Shown: in pieces, positions 17,036-24,724 of the stretch
Position numbering within the stretch: the first letter of the stretch is position 1
How the letters are laid out: each line of letters starts with the position of its first letter
Origin: Bacteroidota bacterium
GTDB taxonomy: Bacteria > Bacteroidota > Bacteroidia > AKYH767-A > 2013-40CM-41-45
Length of the DNA: 64,000 bases
Assembly (NCBI GenBank): GCA_016708785.1
Contig: JADJFC010000006.1
Span: 194,416 to 258,415 of the forward strand
Direction of reading: 5' to 3'
Notes under the pieces: generated by a model
Told to the model about the DNA's origin: nothing
What the model saw: the letters and a program-made list of their open reading frames with translations, nothing else
Databases searched by the model: none
Program-made: the position numbers and the translations under genes

Positions 17036-18424
17036 TTAGAAGCCAATAAATGTTATTCCCACATTAACAGGATATAGAACCGGACCTTCGTTGTTTTTAA
17101 AGAGTGTTGATGCATAGTATTCTCCGTAGACATTAAATCGGCCGTATCCAATTGCTGCTCTGAAACCATAACGGAACGGATTTACATTGTGATTACTGAA
17201 ATCTTTTGCTTTACTGGTCTCGCCTGCAACTTCTACTTTTTGTTTTGTATGTGAACCAACCAGTAATCCAACCATTCCTCCTACTCCAATGTGAAATGCA
17301 TTTTTAGTATTTCTGCTTGTGAAGACTTCAAACATTAATGGAGCCATTAGATACGTTGTTACCAATTTACTCTTTATGTGAGCAACACCGGGAGTTGTGT
17401 CATGGTATGCTGTTGTGTAATCGCTTTTTGTAAGGAGAATATCATTATCGAAGCGATAATTGTTCCATGTAAACCCAAGGCCTGTAAAGAACCAGACGTT
17501 ACTATGTCCAAGTTCAATATTCTTTTGTAAAATGTTTAGTCCAACACTGATTGACTTCTCAACACGCAATTCGAAATTTTCTTTTCCGGGTGAAAGATTA
17601 AATGTTCCGCCATTATCCATATACGAATTTATTCCCATTTCAAATCCGCCCCAGATCGGCTTTGTATTGGAACGTTTGACCTTCACTTCATCCGTTTTAC
17701 CAATGAACCATAATTGTGAATCTCCAAGATTGATACGCGTCGTATCCACTTTATTGCTGCCTGTAGAACTGTCGCTCATTTTTATCTTACCAATTCCGGA
17801 AATATTTTCATTTAACTTCTTAGGTAGCGTTTTGTAAATGATCGTTCCGCTGCCACTCACACTTGAATTCAGTTCTTCAGAAGCATCTAATGTGATCTTA
17901 CCGATTCCGGAAATAGAAGCATCCGCTTTTTGCACTTTCAGATCTTCTGCATCGATCTTTCCTGATCCGGGAACACTGAATTCAGCTTCATTGGCTTTGC
18001 CCGTTAATTCAATTTTTCCGGCGCCGGGAACTGTGGCTCTTACTTTAGAAGCATCGAGATCCATTTTAATTTTACCGTTACCGTTTATGATCAATTCAAT
18101 GTAATCGGTTTTGATCGTTGACTCGCTATAGACATCTGCTTTGCCGTCGACGTTAACTTCGTCCAGACTTGGCATTGTAATGAAATAGGTATTGCCTGTT
18201 GAATTGTCGATGTAAAGCGTTTGGTTATTTACATTCGCTTCGTCAGTGCTGATCAATGATCCGACAACTTTTACGGATTGAATCGGATCGATACGAACGT
18301 AAACAGTTGCGATGCTTGTTACTTTGATCTTTGTAAATGGACCTACCTGGAGGTTTGCTGTCTTTTGTCCTTTTGTAGTTGCTGCGATTATAAGTAATGC
18401 AGCGAGGAGTTTTAATGATTTCAT
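17036..18424 (-). CDS. GIN domain plus outer-membrane beta-barrel protein
   Basis: A 462-residue secreted protein. A signal peptide (ending TTKGQ) precedes a DUF2807-like beta-solenoid at about 25-220 with GxGKI turns (NGNGKIKM, PGAGKIEL, PGSGKIDA, SGIGKITL). A C-terminal half of amphipathic strands follows, ending VNVGITFIGF, typical of small outer-membrane barrels. The fusion suggests a surface-exposed solenoid on a barrel anchor. It lies between the anti-sigma gene and the GIN lipoprotein, with a 35-bp hairpin upstream. Confidence 0.82.
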   Translation of the reverse strand: MKSLKLLAALLIIAATTKGQKTANLQVGPFTKIKVTSIATVYVRIDPIQSVKVVGSLISTDEANVNNQTLYIDNSTGNTYFITMPSLDEVNVDGKADVYSESTIKTDYIELIINGNGKIKMDLDASKVRATVPGAGKIELTGKANEAEFSVPGSGKIDAEDLKVQKADASISGIGKITLDASEELNSSVSGSGTIIYKTLPKKLNENISGIGKIKMSDSSTGSNKVDTTRINLGDSQLWFIGKTDEVKVKRSNTKPIWGGFEMGINSYMDNGGTFNLSPGKENFELRVEKSISVGLNILQKNIELGHSNVWFFTGLGFTWNNYRFDNDILLTKSDYTTAYHDTTPGVAHIKSKLVTTYLMAPLMFEVFTSRNTKNAFHIGVGGMVGLLVGSHTKQKVEVAGETSKAKDFSNHNVNPFRYGFRAAIGYGRFNVYGEYYASTLFKNNEGPVLYPVNVGITFIGF

Positions 18425-18520
18425 ATGTATTGTTATTTGTTGTTTTTCGTTTTATAATAATGGGACGCGGTGGGTGGTGGAGAAGTTACAGGAGCTTGGA
18501 AAAAAATTCTAAAGTCAAAA

Positions 18521-18603
18521 CACTAAGAACACAAGTTCACAAAAGTCCACGGAATTTGAGAATTATAGATTCCGTGGGCTTTTGTGAACTTGTGTTCTTA
18601 GTG
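18521..18603. repeat. Long perfect-type hairpin, CAC-spaced family (copy 1)
   Basis: The 35-nt arms at 18521-18555 and 18569-18603 are reverse complements with one difference (T/C, a G-U pair in RNA) and a 13-nt loop. The arm is CACTAAGAA, CACAAGTT, CACAAAAGTC, CACGGAAT, so CAC recurs every 8-10 nt. It lies 22 nt after the anti-sigma stop codon, between two co-directional genes. Related copies are at 38092, 57894 and 59710. Confidence 0.95.
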
Positions 18604-18625
18604 TTAAAAAATATTTTTGCTTTCC

Positions 18626-19759
18626 TTATTTCCCGCTCGTATGCGACACAGAAAATTTCTTCCCCACATTCACAGCAAAGGTATTCGCATCTTTAGCTAC
18701 GGCGATATCTTTTGAGTCGGAAAAATGTTTCAGCTTTTCTGCAGCGAAGTCGAGGATGTTGCCGGGCTCGGATTTTTTAGTGTCTATATTTGCAATTCCT
18801 AATTCGGCGAGTTCTTCGGTGGTGAAAACTTCGGAGAGATCATTTACCTGGCCTAATTTATGACCGGGCTTTTTTGGATTACTTGGATTTACCGGCTTAT
18901 TGGCTTGTAGTGATTCAGAAGGATTTGAAATTGGGTTGACAATTTTGGGGGTGTTTGCTAACTTTTCTTCGGGCAAAATATTCTGCTGAACATTTTGTTG
19001 AATAGGAGATTTCACCGGTGCTTCCTCTTTGCGGATATTTTTTTGTTCTGCAAATGAAGGTGAGACTGACGGAGATTGTTTTACTTTATTGTTTTCTAAT
19101 TTACGTTCATTCGTTTTATTCTCATCATTCTTTTGAGAATTATCGTTTTCATGATTATTAGTGGACGGTTTAATGTCTGCGATTGGCGCCGGAGTAGTTG
19201 AGTTATCATTGTGTGGCGCTTTTACCGGAACTTCAGAATTATTTTTATCGTCAGCAATCATTTTCTCATCCTTACGATCGGGACGGAAAATGAAATATGC
19301 AATGGCGATCAGAATAATTGAAGCGGCAATAGATAAGTTTCTGTACAACGAAGTTGAGAAAGAAATAACTTTCGCTTCTCTTTTTAATGCAGACTTATTT
19401 GCAAAAAGAATTGTGTAGTCAGGAAGTACTCTGGTTTTTTTAACGATGTCCAGTTCTTGAGCAAGCGCAGAATCAACTTTAAGTTGTTGTTCTAATTTGA
19501 TCTTTTCTGCTCCACTCAAATCATTTTCGAAGTAAGCGATCAATCTTTCAGTTCTTGAAGTATCTTCTTTCTTCAAACTGTTTTTATCTGCAAAAATAAT
19601 CGGTTCCGCTTCTATTGCGGTATTAGAAAAAAGTTCGAACTCGGCTTTAAGATCCGGATTTTCATTCAGAAAAACGTGCAACTCTTCCACCTGAACTTTG
19701 TTCAGCTTACCATCATAAAAATCGATGATATAGAGTTCGTAATTATTTCTTGTGATCAT
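18626..19759 (-). CDS. Membrane anti-sigma factor-like protein with duplicated N-terminus
   Basis: A 377-residue single-pass protein. Residues 1-66 and 72-128 are internal duplicates: YDGKLNKVQVEELHVFLNEN versus FENDLSGAEKIKLEQQLKVD, then FADKNSLKKE versus FANKSALKRE. A membrane helix lies at 141-158. The periplasmic part is a long low-complexity Asn/Lys/Pro linker and a short conserved C-terminus. The gene starts 1 nt after the sigma-factor stop, so translation is likely coupled. I infer that the cytoplasmic part holds the sigma factor. Confidence 0.82.
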   Translation of the reverse strand: MITRNNYELYIIDFYDGKLNKVQVEELHVFLNENPDLKAEFELFSNTAIEAEPIIFADKNSLKKEDTSRTERLIAYFENDLSGAEKIKLEQQLKVDSALAQELDIVKKTRVLPDYTILFANKSALKREAKVISFSTSLYRNLSIAASIILIAIAYFIFRPDRKDEKMIADDKNNSEVPVKAPHNDNSTTPAPIADIKPSTNNHENDNSQKNDENKTNERKLENNKVKQSPSVSPSFAEQKNIRKEEAPVKSPIQQNVQQNILPEEKLANTPKIVNPISNPSESLQANKPVNPSNPKKPGHKLGQVNDLSEVFTTEELAELGIANIDTKKSEPGNILDFAAEKLKHFSDSKDIAVAKDANTFAVNVGKKFSVSHTSGK

Positions 19760-19760
19760 G

Positions 19761-20246
19761 TCAGATAACTCTTTCCGGTGAACCGATGTATTGTTTTAAA
19801 AATAATCGTGCCCGATAAATATATACTTTCACTTGCGACTCATTCAAATCAGTGATCTTCCCAATCTCTTCATAACTGTAGCCTTCGAAATCACGAAGGG
19901 TAATTACAGCTTTCTGAATTTCAGGAAGTAAATTCAGGGCGTCATTCAGTATTTTTTTTACATCTGAATATTGCTCTGAATGAAACAGACTTTCTTCATT
20001 TACTTCTGTATAATCAGAAATATGTTTTTTCTTTCTGATGCGGTCAATCATCGTGTGATAAGCCGTTGTAAACAAATAACTCTTTGCTTTATTTCCATCC
20101 ACCTTCTCATGATTCCGCCACATTTTTTCGAATGCATCCTGAACCACATCTCTGGCCTCCTCTTCATCCCTCATGTTCTTGAGGATAAATCGGAAAAGAC
20201 CATCAGCGTGTTCATCAACACATTGATTGTACTGGGCGGGTGTCAT
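19761..20246 (-). CDS. ECF-type RNA polymerase sigma factor
   Basis: A 161-residue sigma-70-family protein with region 2 (ARDVVQDAFEKMWRNHE, KAKSYLFTTAYHTMIDRIRK) and region 4 (LPEIQKAVITLRDFEGYSYE, IGKITDLNESQVKVYIYRAR). It is first in an operon with a membrane anti-sigma and two GIN-domain surface proteins, all on the minus strand. This arrangement suggests that it controls its own surface-protein operon. Its target promoters are unknown. Confidence 0.93.
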   Translation of the reverse strand: MTPAQYNQCVDEHADGLFRFILKNMRDEEEARDVVQDAFEKMWRNHEKVDGNKAKSYLFTTAYHTMIDRIRKKKHISDYTEVNEESLFHSEQYSDVKKILNDALNLLPEIQKAVITLRDFEGYSYEEIGKITDLNESQVKVYIYRARLFLKQYIGSPERVI

Positions 20247-20442
20247 TTTTTGTGGTAAAAGTCGTAGTGTTCGATAATGGGACGGGCTTGTTGGCTGAAA
20301 GTTACAGATTTTCTTTTCTGGCAGCTATTGGACTTGAATTCAAGCAGTTACTATCTATCGTGAATCGTATATTGTGAATCGTAAATCGAGTGCACCATTC
20401 GGATTACAAATTACTATTCTCGAATTACGACCCTCTAATTAC

Positions 20443-20450
20443 TACCTTTG
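20443..20450 (+). promoter_or_regulatory. -7 box of sdaA, leaderless configuration
   Basis: TACCTTTG matches TAnnTTTG exactly and is followed by only 4 nt (CAGC) before ATG 20455. Transcription starting about 5-7 nt after the box would begin at or next to the start codon. Confidence 0.6.
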
Positions 20451-20454
20451 CAGC

Positions 20455-21888
20455 ATGACGCAAGAAGAGCAAATTTCAGTATTCGATATGTTTAAAATCG
20501 GAATTGGTCCGTCCAGTTCGCATACCCTTGGACCGTGGCGGGCTGCGCATCGGTTTTTAAGGTCTATCGATGAGCATAATTTGTGGCCGGATGTAGATCG
20601 GATCGTGATTAAATTGTATGGTTCGCTGGCTAAAACGGGAAGAGGACATGGGACTGACATTGCTATTCAGCTTGGATTGTGCGGATTTGATCCTGTGACT
20701 TATGATGTGAATAGTATTACACCTGCAATTACTTCGATTGCGCAAATCAAAAAACTCAACCTTGATTCTAAAAAAGAAATTGATTTTTCTCCGGAACGTG
20801 ATATCGTATTTCTTTTCACCGAATCGCTTCCACTCCATTCAAATGCACTGACTTTTTCTATTTTCAATAACGAACAAATTCTTCTTGAAGAAACATACTA
20901 CTCTGTCGGCGGCGGATTTGTCGAAAAAGATGGCGAGAAAAAATCGAAGGACGAAAATAAAGTGAATCTGAAATTTCCTATCGATAAAGCTTCGGAATTA
21001 CTAACCTATTGCGACGACAACAATTTTTCAGTTTCTGATGTTGTGCTCGAAAACGAAAAATCATGGAAGAGTGAAGTGGAGATCCGAACTGGAATAATGA
21101 ACATCTGGAAAGTGATGACTGAATGTATCTATCGTGGTTGCCATACAACAGGAGAATTACCAGGCGGATTAAAAGTTACACGTCGCGCTGCGAAATTGAA
21201 TGAGAAATTCCTCAACGGACAAAAGCATGCAAATTTCAATGAATGGGTATCCCTTTTAAAAGCAGGCGGAAGAGATTTCAAATACACCCTCGACTGGCTT
21301 ACTTGCTTTGCTCTGGCAGTCAATGAAGAGAATGCTTCTTTCGGAAGAGTAGTAACTGCACCGACAAATGGCGCTGCAGGTGTAATTCCGGCAGTACTTT
21401 TATACTATGTTGTTTTTTCTGATAATGTAACGGAAGACAAGATCATTCGCTTTTTAATGACGGCTTCAGAGATCGGTAGCATTTTCAAAAAAGGCGCGAC
21501 GATTTCCGCAGCAATGGGCGGTTGTCAGGCAGAGATCGGTGTTTCTTCTGCGATGGCAGCAGGTGCATTAACTGAACGGCTAGGTGGATCACCACGACAG
21601 GTTTTGATGGCTTCTGAAATTGCAATGGAGCATCATCTAGGTCTCACTTGCGATCCGATAAAAGGGCTGGTGCAAATTCCATGTATTGAACGAAATTCCA
21701 TGGGTGCAATAAAAGCTATCACTGCTGCACAATTGGCATTACACAGCGATCCTACGCAAGCAAAAGTTTCACTCGATGATGTTGTAAGGACAATGTGGAA
21801 TACCGCTCTTGACATGAATACGAAATTCAAAGAAACTGCAGAGGGTGGATTGGCAACGAATGTGCCGCTTGGCTTGAGTGAATGTTGA
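20455..21888 (+). CDS. sdaA: L-serine ammonia-lyase (iron-sulfur type)
   Basis: It converts L-serine to pyruvate and ammonia. The 477-residue single-chain form has an N-terminal beta domain (FDMFKIGIGPSSSHTLGPW) and a C-terminal alpha domain with the 4Fe-4S cysteines (GGCQAEIG; LTCDPIKGLVQIPCIERN). I chose ATG 20455. The open frame reaches back to 20374, but those 27 codons are not conserved and contain the -7 box. It diverges from the sigma-factor gene. Confidence 0.93.
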   Translation: MTQEEQISVFDMFKIGIGPSSSHTLGPWRAAHRFLRSIDEHNLWPDVDRIVIKLYGSLAKTGRGHGTDIAIQLGLCGFDPVTYDVNSITPAITSIAQIKKLNLDSKKEIDFSPERDIVFLFTESLPLHSNALTFSIFNNEQILLEETYYSVGGGFVEKDGEKKSKDENKVNLKFPIDKASELLTYCDDNNFSVSDVVLENEKSWKSEVEIRTGIMNIWKVMTECIYRGCHTTGELPGGLKVTRRAAKLNEKFLNGQKHANFNEWVSLLKAGGRDFKYTLDWLTCFALAVNEENASFGRVVTAPTNGAAGVIPAVLLYYVVFSDNVTEDKIIRFLMTASEIGSIFKKGATISAAMGGCQAEIGVSSAMAAGALTERLGGSPRQVLMASEIAMEHHLGLTCDPIKGLVQIPCIERNSMGAIKAITAAQLALHSDPTQAKVSLDDVVRTMWNTALDMNTKFKETAEGGLATNVPLGLSEC

Positions 21889-22007
21889 TTTTTGACAAGT
21901 GGTGATGCACGTTCAATGCAGGTAGCTTCTTTATACTTAAACTTAAACAATCTAATTTCGAAGTTTGAAGGTTTTGTTTATTTTTAAATTAATGATCAAA
22001 TCAAGTC

Positions 22008-22595
22008 TTACTCACCACCACCGCGTAATTGCCTTTCGATATTTCTATCAGGCATGACCCACATTACAGAAACCATTACGAACAGAATTCCTGAAATCAT
22101 TGGGTTTAAAAATGCGGCGCCAATTGCCGTTACATAAGCAAATAAGGAGAAAACACCTTTTGATGTTTGCTTTCTTAAAATATCAGTCATACTTGAATCA
22201 TGCGATGAGCTGGACGTGATTGACTTCAATAAAATATAATAGGCAACACCATTCATCATTTGCAAAAATGCATATAGTATCACAGAGTTTGCACTAAAGT
22301 GATTCTCGCCCATGTAAGCTGTACCAAATGGAGTAAGTGAAAGCCAGAATAACAAATGTGTATTTGACCAAATGATCTTTGTATTGACGCTTTTTACAGT
22401 GTGAAGTAAGTGATGATGATTACCCCAATAGATTGCAATATTTACAAAACTCAATACGTAGCTAACAAAAATTGGAAGCAATGGAATAAAATCTCTGAAT
22501 GATTCGCCATGAGGAACTTTCAACTCAAGTACCATGATGGTTATGATGATGGCTATTACTCCATCGGAAAATGCTTCGAGGCGGGTTTTTGTCAT
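22008..22595 (-). CDS. TMEM175-family (DUF1211) membrane protein
   Basis: A 195-residue polytopic protein. The family signature is at the N-terminus (RLEAFSDGVIAIIITIMVLE), with the RxxxFSD motif in the first helix. A second diagnostic segment is NIAIYWGNHHHLLH. Bacterial TMEM175 proteins act as potassium-permeable channels. Whether this one conducts K+ is inferred from the family. It has no operon partner and converges on sdaA. Confidence 0.88.
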   Translation of the reverse strand: MTKTRLEAFSDGVIAIIITIMVLELKVPHGESFRDFIPLLPIFVSYVLSFVNIAIYWGNHHHLLHTVKSVNTKIIWSNTHLLFWLSLTPFGTAYMGENHFSANSVILYAFLQMMNGVAYYILLKSITSSSSHDSSMTDILRKQTSKGVFSLFAYVTAIGAAFLNPMISGILFVMVSVMWVMPDRNIERQLRGGGE

Positions 22596-22660
22596 ATTGG
22601 ATTGGATGAAAAGTAAAAATAGGAAAATAAAATCATCTGAAAGCTTAGCATAAATTTTTC

Positions 22661-22702
22661 TCCCGCAGAATTTCGCAGAATACGCAGAATAACCGCAGAA
22701 AA
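22661..22702. repeat. Solo half-arm, GCAGAA family (copy 1)
   Basis: A 42-nt stretch starts TCCCGCAGAATTTCGCAG and continues ATACGCAGAATAACCGCAGA, with GCAGA recurring every 9-11 nt. No complementary arm lies nearby. It sits in the divergent gap between the TMEM175 gene and the oxidoreductase gene. It is nearly identical to the copies at 23478 and 35396. Confidence 0.9.
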
Positions 22703-22832
22703 AACTCTATGTCCTCAATTTATTTTCTTTGCGTTCGCTATCTTAAAAATTTCTCGAAGTTGAACTCAGATTAAAATATTCTGAAAACAAATTCGTCTAC
22801 AAGATTGTTACAATAAAGAAATAGAAACATAT

Positions 22833-23456
22833 ATGAAAAAAGTTGGAATAATAGGTTCAGGAGCAGTGGCTAAAGCTTTGGCAAAAGGTTTTGTAGCCAT
22901 TGGTTACGAAGTAAAAATGGGTACGCGTGACAAGAATAAACTCGCCGATATTCAAAATGTCATAGTTGGGAGTATCGCAGAGGCGGCTGATTTTGCTGAC
23001 ATTATTGTTTTGGCTGTAAAAGGAACTGTAGCTTCTGAAGTTCTCAAACAAATTCACACAGAAAATAAGATCGTAATTGACACGACCAATCCTATCGATG
23101 ACAAGCCTCCGATAAATGGCGTACTTCAATATTTCACGGATAAGAATAGTTCATTGGGAGAAATTCTCCAGAAAGAAAATCCGAATACGCATATCGTAAA
23201 GGCATTCAATTCTGTTGGAAGTGCATTTATGGTCAATCCGGATTTCGAGGGTATAAAGCCTACCATGTTCATTTGTGGAAACAGCGAAGGAGCAAAAGCG
23301 AAAGTGACAGAGATCTTAACTGCTTTCAATTGGGAAACAGAAGATGTAGGCAAGATCGAATCTGCGGGACCGATTGAGGCCCTTTGCCAATTGTGGTGTT
23401 TGCCGGGATTTTTGAATAATCAGTGGTCGCAGGCGTTTAAGTTTTTGAAGAAGTAA
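22833..23456 (+). CDS. NADPH-dependent F420 reductase-like oxidoreductase
   Basis: A 207-residue Rossmann protein. The NADP-binding loop is GIIGSGAVAKALAKG near residue 5, and strand 2 ends in MGTRDKNK, the basic context that favours NADPH. The middle segment (KIVIDTTNPIDDKPP, KAFNSVGSAFM) is typical of the family PF03807. In Bacteroidota, which generally lack F420, such proteins probably reduce other substrates. The gene stands alone. Confidence 0.85.
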   Translation: MKKVGIIGSGAVAKALAKGFVAIGYEVKMGTRDKNKLADIQNVIVGSIAEAADFADIIVLAVKGTVASEVLKQIHTENKIVIDTTNPIDDKPPINGVLQYFTDKNSSLGEILQKENPNTHIVKAFNSVGSAFMVNPDFEGIKPTMFICGNSEGAKAKVTEILTAFNWETEDVGKIESAGPIEALCQLWCLPGFLNNQWSQAFKFLKK

Positions 23457-23477
23457 GCAATGGACTATGGATTAATA

Positions 23478-23520
23478 TTTCCCGCAGAGTTGCGCAGAAT
23501 ACGCAGAATAACCGCAGATT
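23478..23520. repeat. Solo half-arm, GCAGAA family (copy 2)
   Basis: TTTCCCGCAGAGTTGCGCAG followed by AATACGCAGAATAACCGCAG, without a second arm. It lies in the convergent gap after the oxidoreductase gene. A small separate palindrome, CCCGATAGTTGTCGGG, follows at about 23554-23569. Confidence 0.9.
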
Positions 23521-23657
23521 TTTAAACTGAGAATTTTCATGGTCTCATTGTGTCCCGATAGTTGTCGGGCTTGTGTTTTCTTTTCTCATTATTTCTCCTT
23601 TTTCTACTTTTTCTCTGTGTTTAATTTTTTTAGGCGCTATCAGATTTTTGAATTCAC

Positions 23658-24476
23658 TTAATCGCGAATAACTTTCCTGCTTATCACTTGACCAGCCTCA
23701 TCTTTGATCCTAACAAAATAGATCCCTTTCTCATTCGGTAAAGTTAGCTTTGTATTATCTACAACAACTTCCACTTTTTGTCCTATTGAATTAAAAGCTT
23801 CGACGGAATTTATTTTCCCCTTGTACTGGAGATTAACTATTCCGTCAGTCGTTGGGTTTGGAATAATTTCAAAGCCTGTATTTCCATTCAGGTCATCGAT
23901 TGAATTTGGATTGCAATAGGTAAGAAATTCATTCGAAGAAAATGTAATTGCTGATGGCCCACCGCTGTCCATTAAATCAAAAGTGACTTTTATCCAGCCG
24001 GCACTTACTCCATTTGAATAGGCAATGTACTTTTCGAAAATTGTCCATGGACCCACGCAATCGAAACAACCATAATCGCCAAGTTTGTAGATCGTATCAT
24101 TCGTATATGTAAATGACATGTTACAATCAAGCGGATCACCTAAATCATAAATATTAATTCGTTTTACTCCGAAAGAATTCGTGTCGGAACAAATTGAGTA
24201 GACTGGATTGTGTACATATAAAAAAACAACATTGCCGCCATATGCTGTCTGCCCTTTGAAAAGCTTAAATGTTAAATCCGGAATGTTATCGCAATTCAAA
24301 TCAATTGATCCTGTTGTGTCCGTATCGTAATTTACAACAGAAAAACTGATACGTGGATCAACTATGTATCCACCCCCTGGAGGAATGTCTCCGGCTATTA
24401 CTTTCGCTTTTGACGAATTGAATCCTGCGAGGAAAATTAAAATTAGTAAGAAGATTGAAGAGTATTTTGTTTTCAT
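23658..24476 (-). CDS. T9SS type A cargo protein, function unknown
   Basis: A 272-residue secreted protein with a signal peptide (FLAGFNSSKA). It has a beta-rich body carrying several cysteines (YSICSDTNSFG, YGCFDCVGPW) and a C-terminal T9SS type A sorting domain: FEIIPNPTTDG, then a beta sandwich ending GIYFVRIKDEAGQVISRKV. The body resembles no family I can name. It is expected on the cell surface or in the medium. A long GCAGAA hairpin lies upstream. Confidence 0.82.
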   Translation of the reverse strand: MKTKYSSIFLLILIFLAGFNSSKAKVIAGDIPPGGGYIVDPRISFSVVNYDTDTTGSIDLNCDNIPDLTFKLFKGQTAYGGNVVFLYVHNPVYSICSDTNSFGVKRINIYDLGDPLDCNMSFTYTNDTIYKLGDYGCFDCVGPWTIFEKYIAYSNGVSAGWIKVTFDLMDSGGPSAITFSSNEFLTYCNPNSIDDLNGNTGFEIIPNPTTDGIVNLQYKGKINSVEAFNSIGQKVEVVVDNTKLTLPNEKGIYFVRIKDEAGQVISRKVIRD

Positions 24477-24560
24477 TGGAAGAAGAATTAGAATAGTTGA
24501 AGTGTGATTAATCTAAATTAGTAAATAATAGATTTTAAAAATTCATTTTTGGAAAATAAT

Positions 24561-24662
24561 TCTGAGGTTTTTCTGCGTATTCTGCGAAATTCTGCGGGAG
24601 AAAAAAAACACAAAAGATTATTTCCCGCAGAATTGCGCAGAATACGCAGAAAAACCGCAGAG
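24561..24662. repeat. Full hairpin, GCAGAA family (copy 3)
   Basis: The arms at 24561-24600 and 24621-24662 are about 40 nt each and nearly complementary, with about three differences around a 20-nt spacer. The right arm begins TTTCCCGCAGAATTGCGCAG. GCAGA recurs at 9-11 nt. It is immediately followed by the intrinsic terminator of lepA. Confidence 0.95.
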
Positions 24663-24670
24663 AATTATAC

Positions 24671-24708
24671 AAAAAAAGGCCCGCAGTGAAATTCATTGCG
24701 GGCCTTTT
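24671..24708 (-). terminator. Intrinsic terminator downstream of lepA
   Basis: AAAAGGCCCGCA (24674-24685) pairs with TGCGGGCCTTTT (24697-24708), and the stem extends further inward. On the minus strand a T7 tract follows, 16 nt after the lepA stop. It is a conventional terminator and unrelated to the adjacent GCAGAA hairpin. Confidence 0.92.
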
Positions 24709-24724
24709 GAAAAAAGTTCTTTTT

